A stretch of 64,000 nt of DNA from Centroberyx gerrardi (GCF_048128805.1 NC_136008.1:12938572-13002571); one strand, 5' to 3'. Numbered from the stretch's first letter, positions 36,619 through 49,846 are shown. Notes: a model not told the origin generated them from the letters alone. Numbers and translations: made by a program.

Positions 36619-36751
36619 CTGTAAAAAAAGACCCGGTGTCGTAGGCCTGTTGGATAAAGTCTAATTAAACTAATAGGATTAACCAACTACGCAACATCCT
36701 ATCCCAGCTGCCCTTGCGGTGCGCATCAGGTGTCAGCTTGGGCCTGAAGGA

Positions 36752-36784
36752 GGCCACACACACACACACACACACACGCACACA
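36752..36784. repeat. (CA)n microsatellite
   Basis: A short CA run between ndufv1 and the zbtb7b 3' end. Confidence 0.85.
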
Positions 36785-36940
36785 CTGACCTCAGTTTACC
36801 TTACCTACCTCCCTATGTGTGTAAAACATAATCAAACAATGATACTGACAAAATTACCTAAAACATTAAGGACACATACTGTATATAGTACGCTTTTTTT
36901 GCTACTGTAAAGTTATGTTTAAGCCTAAAGTAATATTTCA

Positions 36941-36975
36941 GTCTAATGTTTAAGACTAAGTCTTAAACATTAGAC
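36941..36975. repeat. Perfect 17-bp-arm palindrome
   Basis: GTCTAATGTTTAAGACT at 36,941-36,957 is mirrored exactly by 36,959-36,975 around one central base. It lies about 60 bp beyond the zbtb7b polyadenylation signals and upstream of ndufv1. A role in pausing or boundary formation is possible but only inferred from position. Confidence 0.8.
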
Positions 36976-37019
36976 CCATAACCTATAACCACAGAAACCA
37001 ATAACCACAGAAAAACGCC

Positions 37020-39587
37020 AAGGTCAGGTATCTTTATTTATTTATTTTCTTTACATTAACTGAAACAAATGATGGGAAAATTAATTCATATCTCTGAGAA
37101 GGTCCACTAAAAACTGAAAGACAAAAATTGTATCCCTGATAGTGGGGTCTCTATTCAAACCAGACCCCATGTCCCTTCACCGAAGCCAAGAAAACAAACA
37201 GCTCACACAGAAACACACACTTCACAGCTGGCATCTGGTTTACCCTCATTCATTCACAAAGCTCTGACTGGGAGTACCAACACCCTTCATATACAGGACC
37301 GACCCTCACACTGCTATTCCAGTGTGACAGGTTTCAGTATGGCCAGTAGTTTATTTTTTATTTTTTTTAACCATACAATAGGTTGAATTCATTTGGATTT
37401 AAACTTCAAATGGTATAATACAAAATCTACAAAATCTAATGTTTTGAAACTATTGGCCCTATATTTATATGAAGAGTGTCAATAGCCCTACAACACCAAA
37501 CAATTTTATTTTGTATAATCAGTTAGTGCATTGCTCAAGATTTCCTGAGAATAGTTGCAGCACAAAAAAAAATAAAATCCAAGGCAACTTCACCCCAATA
37601 TATATTATATTTGACTATAACTCTGTACTAATATGCAGGAGGAAGAATATTCAATGTATTTGGGAATTTAAAGATTTGTTATTTTCTATTTCTATCTTAC
37701 AATCTTAAATGATACTGAGTGAGTTCATGGACTAGATATTGAAGAAGAAGGTCAAACAAAAAGCTCGAAGCTCTCAAATTTCATAGTGCAAATAAATCAG
37801 AAATCAAAATTTTGTTTTTTTTTCTACACAGCAAGGAGTGGATAGTGCACACAAGCCCAGACCAGCATTACTGCTACAGCAGGTTCTGGCTACAAGGGTT
37901 TCAAGAGAATTGGAAGTAAAAACAAAACTGCTGTCATTTGAAGACGTTATTGATTATGATAATGCAAAGCAGAGCATTACTCCCTGCAACAGGCCTTAAT
38001 GGCTACTGGTCTCTTGGCTATCCAGGGAAAGCATGATGAAACAAAAAGGTTTTTGGTCTAAGATACAAGATGATGAACTCAACATTAATGGCCCCTTAGA
38101 GTCAGCGGTGGCCGAACTGAAAGAGCCGTCATGCAATGACACGTCATACAGTACTGTACATGCTGAATTAACGACTGAAAAGCACGTGCTGCTCCACACA
38201 TCAAGTGAAAATGTCAAACAGCAAAGTCATGACAGTCGTTTTGTGTTCCAGCTACAGAGAAGGTTTTGACCTTCTGACTCCTCTCCCCTCTTTGCTCCGT
38301 TCCCTTCTCTCTACCCCGGAGGATGGAATGTGCCTGTTTTATTGCGGTACCTGACGGGGTTAAATGTGCAAAGAATGCATAAGAGGAAGAATTGCCAACA
38401 GAAGACACATAGCCCATAAAGGGCATTCAGGTATATGGAGATGTTGAACCAAAATCCTTAGCGCAAATGCAGCGTCTCATAAGACTCCAAGAGATTCGGA
38501 CCAGATCAGAAGTGGACCTTGGTCTGTGGGTCACTGTGTCCAACCCAGGATTAGGTCTCACAATGAGTTTCAACAGAAAAGCCATAATAAATAACAATAA
38601 ATAAATAAATACAGAAAAAAGGGCAAGCCATCTTATTCATTCCCTCTCCTTGCCCCCTTTCTATTTTTTTTGCAAACAAGGAAACCAGAGGAGTGCATTG
38701 GAAGACTGAAATGCACAGCCTTCGGAAAGGAAGAATCGTCATCAACGTAAAAAGTTACATGCAAAAGCGACCCATATTTTTAAATCAACAACTACTCAGT
38801 GACCCAGACTTTGTCTCTTTTGGTCAGGCATTTTACACACAGCACTAAGGCTCTGAGACACTCAAATATGGAAGCAGTTCCTTTCTCATGGCTATCAAAA
38901 CAGTTGGGAAGAATCGTGGAAAGTTCTTCAAACCCAACGTTGGCTACAGTTTACCTCTCTCTTCTCCTGTTAACTTAAGATTTAAGAAAGAGTTCAACTA
39001 AAATCTTTGGTATAAGCACCGAATGAAAGGGAATATTCTTATGACTAACAAGAAAAGAGACAAAAAAAAAGCATTATTGCTTACAATGCACAGAACCAGT
39101 TTGATTAATTAGACTGCATTTCCACCCAAAACCACCAGAGGTCAGTGGGTGCACAAACTCATTCTCATCACCTACGTGATATGAATTGCACCTGAATCAA
39201 TACATTATGTTTTAACTAAAATATACATCTTCAAATATTCCTCCATTTCTCAGCTCTGGATTTTAGTTTGCATAGTGAAAAGCATCCCAGTAACCACACA
39301 CTCAACACGCGCATGTCCAGCCAAAAAAGACAATTAAAAGAAACAGCTCAAACCTAAAATACAGAAAATTAAACAACAAACTGAAAATAAATTTTAAAAG
39401 ACAAATGAAATCAAATGCCAAGAGCCAGGAGACAAACATTTAAAATAACTCTGAAAACCCGTTTTCCATTTTTTTTCTTTTCATATCTTTTAGTTTTTTT
39501 TTTAAGCGCTCTCTAAGTGTGAGCAGCAGGTCATTAGTCCAGCCACCTGAGTGAGATTTTTTTTTACTGTGGATGCTTTACCACACA

Positions 39588-39644
<57 letters not shown>

Positions 39645-39654
39645 TCTCTCTTCA
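37020..39654 (-). other. zbtb7b: zbtb7b 3' UTR
   Basis: About 2.6 kb of AT-rich, non-coding sequence follows the zbtb7b stop. Three overlapping minus-strand AATAAA signals (37,033-37,046) mark the probable end. A TG dinucleotide run begins about 15 nt after the stop (39,582-39,640). No other coding exon or interspersed repeat is evident within it. The extent is inferred from the signals. Confidence 0.6.
39582..39640 (-). repeat. (TG)n microsatellite just after the zbtb7b stop
   Basis: A CA run on the + strand, so TG in the transcript, of about 29 units. It begins within the first 20 nt of the 3' UTR. Confidence 0.9.
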
Positions 39655-41881
39655 CTATTCTTCTTCCTCCTCTTCTTCTTCTACTATTTCCTCTTCCATG
39701 TCGCCTGCCCATCTGTCACGCTGAGCAGCAGGAGAGTGGGTTCCTCCTGGATCCTCTTCCTCCGCCTCTCTGGCCCCTCGCAGGCCTCGGAGAAGCAGCT
39801 CAGGATACACCCCCAGCCTGTGGGGCCCGAGGTGGGCCAGCGCCTGAAGGGCCAGGGACCTCTCCCTCTCCGCCTCCCCCGGAAACATCAGCGGAGGGCC
39901 GGCCCCTGACCCGTTGCCGCCGCGGGGCAGGAACACCGAGGAGTGCGCCTGTAAGGACGGGGCCTCCAGCGGGTGGGAGTGATCTCTCCCGCCTCCGTCC
40001 CCTCGGCCCTCCTCGCCGTGCCCCGGCCCTCGTCTGGGCCGGCGGGTGCGTAGCTCCAGGCAGCTGTGTCCCTTGCGGTGACGCTGGAGGTGGTCCTCTC
40101 GGGCGAAGGCCTTGTGGCAGAGCGGGCACTCGAAGGGCCGCGCCCCGCTGTGGAGGGACAGGTGGTTCTTGAGGTCGTAGGAGTGGAGGAAGCGGGCGGG
40201 GCAGTGGGGGCAGGGGTAGGGGCGCTCCCCCGTGTGTTTCCTCATGTGGATCTTCAACTTATCGTTCCTAATGAAGACAGAGAAGGGGGGGGGGGGGGGA
40301 GGAGGAGATGAGTGAAGAAGAGGAGGGAGGACAAAAAGGTAAATGAGTGAGGGGATAGTGATAGGAGAAAGAAAAATGTGATGGAAACAGTGTCTGTGCA
40401 AGGATTCTAACAGGCGACAATAAATTAGGACTGGGCGATATGGTTGAAATCAATACCACGATAATCATAAGAACTTTTTTCCGATATCGATATATATATC
40501 AAAATATGGCTTATGTGTGCAAAACCATATTAAATAATCAAATTGATGTTCATCCCATTGAACTGCATGGTAATGTTAAGGGTGATGTCAAATAAAACTC
40601 AAATAATTCCATAAAATGTTTCATACCTCGTTTTGTCAGTTTTTAAATAAAATTAGCTTGTTATCATCAATTTAGACAGCAGAATTGTGTATCACAATAT
40701 CGTTATAATAATGATATTATTGATGTGATAATATTGAATTATTTCCCAGCCCTACAACAAATCAAACCATTTTAAACGGGACATTGTTTGATGCCTATTT
40801 CATAGAAGAGGTTTCCATACCGGGTGAAGCGGACTCCACAGGCAGAGCACTGGAAGGGCTTCTCTCCTGTGTGTGTTCTCATGTGTCGGGGCAGTTTTCC
40901 CGCTCCATGGATGATCTTCTGACAGACGGGGCACTGCTGGGGCGTCTGAGTCTTCCTCTTCCTGCCCCCTCCCACCGCTGACACCACCCCCCCTCGCTCA
41001 GCTACAGACGCAGGTATGGAGGTGGCGCCCACCAGCACGCCGTCGTCGCCGAAACCCTCCATCTCTTCGTCCTCTGACAGCTTGTCATTTGCGTGTGGGA
41101 CAGGAGGAGCGTGGGCTATTAGGGGGCGCTCCTGCGGCCAGTGCAGCCCTCCGTTTAGTGTCGCCCCTCTCCCTGGCTCTCTGACCCCCCTGGGATCCCC
41201 ATTCTGCCCCGCTTTGAGATGATGCTCCTCCTGTTCGGGGCTGGGAGGCTGGGTGGAGGGCAGCGAGCGGATGCTGTCATGTAAAGGTGAAGGGTGAGAG
41301 AGAGGAGGGGAGGCGGGCGGTGGGTTCGCAGTCGTGTGATGTGACCCGACTTTTTTCACCTTCTTTCTGTCCGTTTTCCTTCGGGACGCTTTCTCCACGC
41401 CCCTCTCTCCCTCAGCCATCCTCTCCCTCTCAGTGTGTTGGGCTCTGTGCTCCCCGGCCGTCTCCCCCTCCGCCTCCGCCGTCTCCCCCAGGATGTCTCT
41501 GCAGGCGTCCGCCACACACTGGATGCCCAGGAGCTGAGCCCCTCGCAGCACGTCTCTCATCCCGGAGCTGCGGATGGTCAGGGTGGCGGTGTAGGCGAAC
41601 TCCAGCAGGGCGTCCAGGGCGTCGGGCGCCACGCAGTCCAGCTGGCACACGCTGAACCCTCCGCCGCCCTCCCCGCCCCCCTCCTCCGCTCCGAACAGCC
41701 GGCGGAAGTAGAGGCTGACGGCGGCCATGACGGAGCGGTGCGTGGGGTAACGCGCCCCGCGGGAGGTCAGCGTGAGGTCACAAAGGAGCCCCGCCCTCCT
41801 CTGGTCATTGAGGTGGGACAGGAGCTCGTTGCTGTGCTCCGGGAAGGGGATCCCAATCAGACCGTCCTCTCCTGGAGACAT
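39655..41881 (-). CDS. zbtb7b: BTB/POZ and zinc finger transcription factor ZBTB7B (ThPOK-type)
   Basis: A nuclear sequence-specific repressor; the mammalian orthologue directs CD4 T-cell fate and acts in skin and metabolism. Two coding exons, 40821-41881 and 39655-40267, join at CG|G (Arg) to 557 residues, against 539 recalled for human. The BTB domain covers about 1-125, opening with [20 protein letters not shown] and containing LCDLTL and [12 protein letters not shown] low-complexity acidic/proline linker follows. Four C2H2 fingers begin with [20 protein letters not shown] near 317, then [37 protein letters not shown] and [17 protein letters not shown]. The C-terminus ends in a glutamate run. 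The fingers favour ZBTB7B over ZBTB7A or 7C by my recall. The ATG lies six bases after a TTCTTGCAG acceptor, so upstream exons are non-coding. The intron between the coding exons carries a hAT-type MITE. Confidence 0.92.
40426..40754. mobile_element. hAT-type MITE in the zbtb7b intron
   Basis: The ends TAGGACTGGGCGATATGG and the inverted TTTCCCAGCCCTA share a TAGG-CTGGG terminal repeat. The interior has CGATATCGATATAT and ATCACAATATCG motifs, typical of the widespread fish elements with GGGCTGGGCGATA ends. It is non-coding and lies wholly within the 553-nt intron 40,268-40,820. Confidence 0.7.
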
Positions 41882-41899
41882 CGCCACCTGCAAGAACGG

Positions 41900-44800
41900 A
41901 GTTGAAAGGCAGATGAGTTTTCAGGTCTGGGCAAATTACAGTGTGGTAACTGCTTTATGCAAGTACAGCTTCAAGTCACAATGGCCTTTGATTGAAAAAA
42001 ACACCATATATATATCATATATATATGTGGTTTCAAGGAATGAGTGCACAACCTTCAGCCAGGTATATACTTTGGTTTGCAGAAAATAAATCGTCATTAG
42101 CCTGACTTAGACAAGGAGTTCTCTTTCACGTGAAGGACACTTTTAACCGGGGCTTAGCACCAACTCTACCCCCTTATCCTCCCCTCCCCTCCCCACCTCA
42201 TCGTCCCTTCTCTCCAGATTACTAAATCAGGAAGAGGCGATTTTGGCGGGTGAGATGGGGGTGGGGGAATCAGAGAAAGAGAGAGACAGTGATGACAGAG
42301 CCAGCAGGAGTGTCAAAATATAAGAGCGAGAAGAAGAAATAATCATGGGAGCGGGAGAGAAACAGAATGACACGATAGATAGCGATGATGTGGAAGGGAT
42401 GGGGGATTATGTAATGTAGGTGGTGTAATCAACGGACAGTAGGTTAATTCTCGTGTGATACCTTTATAGCATTAGCTGTTTGATTAAAATACCTGGAGAA
42501 GAAACAGAGCGACTGACTGAAGAGAGAGAACGAAAAGCGAGAGAGGGAGGAAGTGACAGGCTGAAGGAGGTGAAGGGGGAGAGAATGACTGAAAGAATGA
42601 GGAAGAAAGAAATGGCGAGAGAAGAATTGCAGCCATTATTATTATTAATCACTCACAAATGACTAGCGAGCGTGTATGTGCAGGAAGGAAGATTTCATTT
42701 GCAGCTCAGTGTTTGGTTTTCTGCCCAATCAAGATGTTTACAACTTTGCAGAGAGTGAGACATGAGTGCTGCACATTAAAAGTAATATTTAGCAATGCAA
42801 GTAAACTTAAAAGACTTTAACTTTCTGGCTTACTTCTCTTTCTAGAAGTAATGAGGTCTATTGGTAATAAGACCCGACAACTCCCTGCTTTGGCTCCCTA
42901 AGCTCCCACCTCACCCTCTCCACACTATACCTGCTCAACAATATCTCTCACACACCTGAGCAGACCAGATTTTCCACAAACAACCGACTCTCCAGTTCCC
43001 CCCTCCCTGCCCTTTATCTCCCTCCCATAGCAACTGGCAGCCCCCTGGCCATCCAATAATAGTGTTCACATAGTGCCCAGAGGGCTCTGCACAACGACAG
43101 CACATTCACCTGACTAACCTGCTCCAAAACACACCCTATTAAATACACACACACACAAGCATGGACGCATGAACACACACACACACATTGCGTGCCAACC
43201 TCTTGCTCCCCCCACCCGCCATTGTTAGATTTAACCCGTGGTGCGGCGATCTTAATGCCAGCCTGTATATATAAAACACACACACAGACACACACACTCC
43301 ACCCATACAGTGAAACAACTACAGCCACGAAAATAAAGACTCCTCAACTCATCCTTCCTAACACTTTCACCCATCCCAAACCTTCACCCGCCGGTCCCAA
43401 CCTTCTGATCAACCCCAAACCTCCCAAACCCTCCCCACCCATCCCAGGACGAGCTAGAGAAGCCACAGGTCAAAATGTGATCCTACCTTCCCCATTTTCA
43501 TGGGCAGGGGCACTGTCATCTGGAGGCGAGGCTGTGCGTGTGTCATGGCATCCATCTTTTCGCTCTTTACAAGTCCTCTCTCTCGCTTTCCCCCCCTCTC
43601 TCTTTGAAAACCTTTTCACCTCTTTTTTCGCTTTTTTTCCTTCTACCTTTAAATGTTACGCTTAAAGGTCTGAGCTCTTATTCAGAAGTCGGGGTTAGGC
43701 GTTCATCCTTGGGGATGTCTACCTTGTTCGCACATTGTTTCACTCGCTCTCTTCCTGTTGCATCAAAAGAGGGTGCACAGTGACGAAGATAGACTGAGAG
43801 ATACCCCTCCCCCCCCCGGTCGCCTACGCGCCCCTCTCTCCAAAAGCCAACGGCCCATTTTCCGAACACTTTCCGATAAACATAATTTCCTGGCCTACCT
43901 GTCCCTGTTCAGAACCTTGTTCAATAAACACTTGGGTAGTTTCGGTTGTCATGGCGGGACCATGTATGTACAGAATCTTCATAAATAACACCCATGCTTT
44001 TTTTGATTCACCTTCTATGCGTATCAACATCAGAACACACACATCAGTTGAACTTTTGGCTTTGCAGGAAGGAAAACAGACAGACACCCAACCAAAACAT
44101 CTGAAATACTTAAACTCAACCAATTTTTTGGCAATTCAGAGTAACTATGTAAGAACCAAAATCATATTGGCATTATGAGTCATATTACACCCAGGAACAA
44201 ACATTCAGGTAGGTACCATATGAGTTTAAACCATATTACACCATACCACAGACATTTGCTCAAACTGGTGCAGCATGCTGTTCATCTGAAACCTAGACAG
44301 GCTAAAACAAAACTATAAACAGCTATGACCTCTACACCAGTTATGTACTGCATACTTCATTTATCAAGCCAAAAACATTTTCATGAAAATGATTTCTTCA
44401 ACTCAGTGATGGGACAACCGCTGTGAGCGAAGAGGGAGGAAGTTAAGGGGCACATGTTTGATTGGTCTCCTTTTTTTTTTTTTTTTTTTAAATCATAAAT
44501 GGATGTAACATAACATGCTGGAAAAAGCAGTAGAGGTGCAGTGAGTCAACACTAAGGGAAAGTTCAAAATCCCATTGGAAAATCACCACCTCAATCAGAA
44601 CAGGGCAAAGTGTGTGTGCGTCCCTTGACCTTGTATGTGTACAGTATGTTTCATCACAACTAGACATGATAATGGATCTGAATGTCATATGACAGTACCA
44701 ATGACTTAAGTAATCGTTGTTTAAATGTATCAACAGGCAAACACAATTGCTTCGGCTTATTATGTGCATAAATGAACAATACAGAATCGCTCATGTTTTG

Positions 44801-47800
44801 TTCGATTTCAAAAATGTCCTTGTTGAGGGAAACGTCAGTAAAAGCCGAAATATAGAAAGCTTTGGTGAAAGAGAACAGAAAACAAGACAAAGAAAGGGGT
44901 ATAGGAGGAGCACACAGCAATCTGCATTAAATTTCCGGCATAGAAGAAAAAAAAAAACACACATCATGGGTAGTTGGTGGTTCGAGCTTGTTATTTTAGG
45001 CATATTCCTTAGAGCGGGGACGTGTTCGGAAAATAATAATAATGAAGTTGAACTGATTCCTATCAACTGAACGCCTGTGAGTCACTTAATAATGGCACAC
45101 CCTGAAATACACATGCGTACACACACACACCCAGACACAACCACACACACACACAAAATTGCACCGTTCATATCCCCCTTTCTCTTTCTTTGTCACCTTT
45201 TTTCTGTGTTTTTTGCCAACCAAGGACAAGTCTGCATAAGTTGCTGAATCCAGTAACACATTGCAACTAATGTTTAAACACCCGACAGGCAGATACCACA
45301 AGCACATTTTCACATGCATACAGAAACAATAATGTTAGTTTACGAGCACAGAAGTATATGTAACCGTTAGTATAAAATATAATTAATGTGTCAGCAGCAT
45401 GCCGTTTATTCATGTTAATTAGCATTCAATAGCTTAAAGTCAAATAATTGATATCAACTGTTTGCCTTTAGGTGTGTGTTAACTGTCATTCTTAATCTTG
45501 CCAAATCATTAAACAGCACAAAATGCTTATTGAAAAATATCCTAACCCTTTACACTTTGCCATTCTTTCACATTTTTTGTTTTTATGTTATACTACCAAC
45601 ATTTCTCTCTTTTGTCGTTTTTTTTTTTTGGCTACATTCTCACCTCCCACTCTTCTGTCGACAACGGAGGATTTCACCTCCTCTGCGACTTTACGGTTTC
45701 CTCATCCCTTGCTTTCACTATGTACGTCACCCTCTTCCTCTCTCACATGGAGGAGTTATTCACTGGTTAAATAAATACTGTTCATATTTACAATTCTTTA
45801 ATCATTAAGTTTTTATCTAATTGCTAAGGCCAATTGGCATAAACCTTAAAGTTAGGCTTCATTTATGCATTACTCAGCTGTATGACCAGGCAGCTAAATA
45901 AGGCACGAATCAGAAGAAATGGCAGGTTAGTAGAGCGTCCACCAAGGATTCGTTTTTCAGAAAATGGAAACTTAAATCCAGCACAATGTCTGTCAATAAA
46001 ATATTCACTTAAAGCATGCACTATAATGGCTTGGTAGTGCAACCCCTGAAAAAAAGAGACTAGTTTATGAGGGGGTCTGGAAAATTACAGCTACAGCATT
46101 TACCACACGCACACACAAAGATTTATTCTTCAGTGTAAAAGGTTATATCCCACCATGTCTATATCATTAAATTCAACTGCATACACTTGGCCTGCGTGAT
46201 CACTAGAACTCCTCTCACATGTTCAAGTATGTTAGTATTATTTTTATGGCTCTTATTTTCCGTTAAAGCCTGTAAGTTTTCCCAATCCACCTCAATTATA
46301 TCAGGCCCCAGTGCTAAGGGGGAAAATATGACTTTATACTATTCACAGAAAACTGTGGCCGAGAGGGAGAAGGAGAAATGCTTTTATGAATTCTGATGTC
46401 AGATGTTTTCCAAAGTGCTTGTCCGTGTGCATGTGTGTGTGTGTGTGTGTGTGTACGCGCACGTTGGTGAATGTGAGCAAGTATGGTTGTATGTGATGCC
46501 AAGTTTTCTCAGTGCTTGAAATGTCAGAATAGCTACAATATGGACAATTCTGAGACTTTGACAAAGTTACAAAAATAAAATGTGAAAAATAAAGCAGGTA
46601 TATAAAATAGTGAAATGTAAAAGCAAAGTTAACCAAATGCGAGCACCAAAATGTGAAATGTGTTATTATATTTAAGAGTGTGTTTTGTTATATGATGCCT
46701 GTGGTGGGACGAACATTTTAAACACGGTAACAGATTATCCTACAGATCAAGCAAATGATACAGTATAGTTATATATACACATATGCTTACAAATAAAGTA
46801 TAACTGTCCGTTCTGTAAATAAAACACACACTCACGTACATGCACACAAACACACCTAAAAATGACTACTTCTAATGGGAGAATTTTCACTCAGAGAAAT
46901 CCCCATACTTGTGAAGTTATTCACAACCACAATATAATGAATCGTAACACAAAACAATCACTGCTCCCAAAAACAACAAAGGGGCCAAAGAGATGGAAAG
47001 TAAGAGTCAAGCTCATACCGTTTCTCCTCCACACACTCGTCTTCCTCTCACCGCTTCTCTACCTTTCTTCTCTCTCTCTTTCTGTCTGTCTTTCTTAACC
47101 CTTAATCTTTTCTCAGTGAGGTGTCTTTACACCTCACTGTTTTGGGGTAGGGAGTGTGGTACCAGGACACCTTCTCTGAGGAAGAGTGAGGGAGGAGGAA
47201 AGGGGGGGATGAGAGGAGATGAGAGTACACACACGCCTGCCAGCACAAAGCTGCATTCAGCCCAATATAGTACTCCCCCCCTGCTTAGGACTATCTGAGT
47301 GCAATGCGTTCACATTTAAACAAAGAGCACCTCCAGAAACCATGAATACTGACTACACACACACAAACTGAAACATCCAGGTCTTCTAATAATACAGCGA
47401 GTCTCTGCGGGGCGATAAAGCCCAGGCCCTGCCCCCTCTCTCTCCCGATAGTTCCCTCTGAACTGGACATTTGCATCCTACCAGGAGATATAAAAACAGA
47501 CACAGCCGGAGGGAATTTGAATTGGCATTTGAATTTGTCAGAAAGACAAGACTTAAGACAACATCACGGTGATTACAACGCTCGCACCCTGCCATGACTG
47601 GAAGGAGAAAAAGAGAAGTCTCGTTAGCTAATGTTACTCAGCAGAAGTTGGTGATAAGAAGTTGGTTCTGTCTTTTTTACTCGGGCGAGCCCCTGCAACC
47701 AAGCCCTCTCCTGTCCTTACTGTAACTGGGGCATTAGTGTGTGTGTGTGTGTGTGTGTGTGTGCACGCATGCGCACATTGTGGTCTTGGTTCCAAGAACA

Positions 47801-49670
47801 CATTACATTATTCATTTGGCTGGCAGAGCGGAGGCCCTTATCCCCTCGCCCTCCCACACCACACCACACCACTCCATGCTACGCAGCAGCCAGTTTGCAT
47901 GCTAGACCTGCAGGTCTGATGTGAATCTGCTGTACCACAGGATCATCACTTCACAAACACATGGGGCAAGACATTTGGGTACATATATGCACTCTTCCCC
48001 ATAAGTAACTTCTGTCTCTCTTTAGCTTTATATACAGTATATATACGTAAAGCTACAGAAATGAAATGGTATTTTTTACAGCGATGAACTTCTTAATGAA
48101 ACCCAAGACCCCAACAATGCATCATTATTCTGTATTTCATTAAACCTAGAAATTAAAACTAAAATTATTAAACTAATATACCTTGTCATTTTTTGTCTCT
48201 ACACCCCAAGTTTTAGGATTTTTAATAAATACAGTTTTAAGATTAATTTGGTCCATAGGAGAATTGCTTTTTTTGTACGATGTAGAGCCATTTCTTCTTT
48301 CCAGCTTTTAGATCCTAAAGAGCTATTTTGTAAAGACTGAGAATTCAATATAGTACTAATACGATTCCCCTATAAAATTGAATAAAGAAAGACTTATTCA
48401 GAACTTCTTCCTAAAATAAAGGTAATATATTTCTGACATGTTTGCCACAGAGAAAAGGGGGGGGGGGGCACAGGAGCAGGGAAAGAAATAAATCTGAGGT
48501 TGGAAAGAGGAAAGGGGTCTGAGATTTGAGAAGAGACAACAAAAGGAACATGAGGGAGGTATGTTTTCTAAAAACACACATGTTCTTAGAAATCACACAA
48601 GAAAGGGAGGGTATGGGGGAGGAGAAACACATGAGAGTGTGACAGCGACGGAGTGAGTGAGTGAGTGAGTGAGGAGTGGGTGTAGAGATACAAAGAAAGA
48701 TAAAAGAGAAAGAGGGGAGGTTAAGACAGGAAAATCTAGTCCCAACCTCTAACAATCTGTGTTAGCGAGGAGACATGAAACAAGAGTAGAGAGAGTTAAG
48801 TTACAGGGGAGAGGAAGGGGGAGACAGAAGAAGAGAAGGGAGAGGAGCAGTGACATGACGACTGGGAGAAAAACACAAAGAGAGATCGAGCAAGAGGTGA
48901 ACACATGCACACACACACAGCCACAGGAAGTAGCAAGAGTCCTTGCAGGTGTGTGTGCATGTGTATGTACGTGTGTGTTTGTGTGTGTGTGTGGGGGCGT
49001 GTGTGCAGATGTCTGAGGGAGAGATGCGGTAGCAGCCAGCTCTATCATTAGCATCACCAAAAGGGAGTTTCACCCTAAGATGGAGAACACACACAGATGC
49101 GAGCAAGAGAGCATATAATGCTGACTGAGTGGTTTCACACATTACTCTCCCTGTCTTTAGCTCCTTATCTGGTCAGCAGTTTCTACCCCCAATACTCCAC
49201 AACAATGTGTGTGAACTCTGGAGTGGCGTGGTGTGTGGGCGACTCATTCTGTATCTTGTGTGAATTGATGTGCAAGTGCAAGAGAGGAACTGCAATCTCT
49301 TTACGTGGTGTCAAGGAGTTAAAAAGGCATTATTTTGATTAATTATATATATATATATATAGATATATATATATTTGATGATTTCATTTTTGATGTGAGT
49401 TGATGAAGCTCATGACCATTTCCTCTGACAGGGGCAGGAGGCATCGTGTTGTGAATGCTAGCCAAGGGCAGCAACTGGTTGCACAGTATTTGAGAAGGGG
49501 CAATAAAAAACAATTAAAGAGTGATAAAATATTACAGTAAAACAGAATTCATCAGCCTTTTAAAATGCTCCAACATGCTCTAACATACATAACAATGCTC
49601 TAACAAAATGTTTTTTTTAGAGCAAATGTCTGCTGCTGTTATACCTGAATTTATATGCACTTTAAATTGT
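41900..49670 (-). other. Presumed 5' intron of zbtb7b, left part
   Basis: If the CpG-rich exon near 58 kb is the zbtb7b first exon, this is its first intron. Simple repeats include GT runs at about 46,433-46,453 and 47,738-47,762, a T run near 44,471-44,489, and (GAGT)n near 48,654-48,672. Purine-rich stretches occur at 42,240-42,620 and 48,460-48,900. Open frames here are low-complexity and are not called as genes. Confidence 0.4.
47114..47139. repeat. Short perfect hairpin
   Basis: CAGTGAGGTGT, a four-base loop CTTT and ACACCTCACTG form an 11-bp perfect stem, followed by TTTTG. It is in presumed intronic DNA. The function is unknown and it may be chance. Confidence 0.5.
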
Positions 49671-49679
49671 CTTTGTCCT

Positions 49680-49846
49680 CTGCATGTGTGCATGTGTATG
49701 TATGTATGTTTTTATGTATGATGACATGTATGTTCTTATTTTAATTTATTATACATGTATTGCTCTTGGCTTTGTGAAGCACATTGTGTTGCTTTTTGTA
49801 TGAAATGTGCTATACAAATTAAATTTGACTTGACTTGACTTGACTA
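49680..49846 (+). repeat. LINE 3'-tail fragment with (TTGAC)n end
   Basis: TTTGTATGAAATGTGCTATA and CAAATTAAATTTGACTTGAC lead into tandem TTGAC units at the end. This is a characteristic tail of RTE/Rex-like fish LINEs. No coding remnant is present. Confidence 0.65.

Noticed and set aside
39573-40172. Plus-strand open frame of 199 codons starting in the CA repeat
   Set aside because: It is antisense to the zbtb7b zinc-finger exon and begins inside a microsatellite. The minus-strand fingers explain the sequence.
41435-41905. Plus-strand 156-codon frame over the zbtb7b BTB exon
   Set aside because: It is antisense to the conserved BTB domain and the composition follows from the GC-rich opposite strand.
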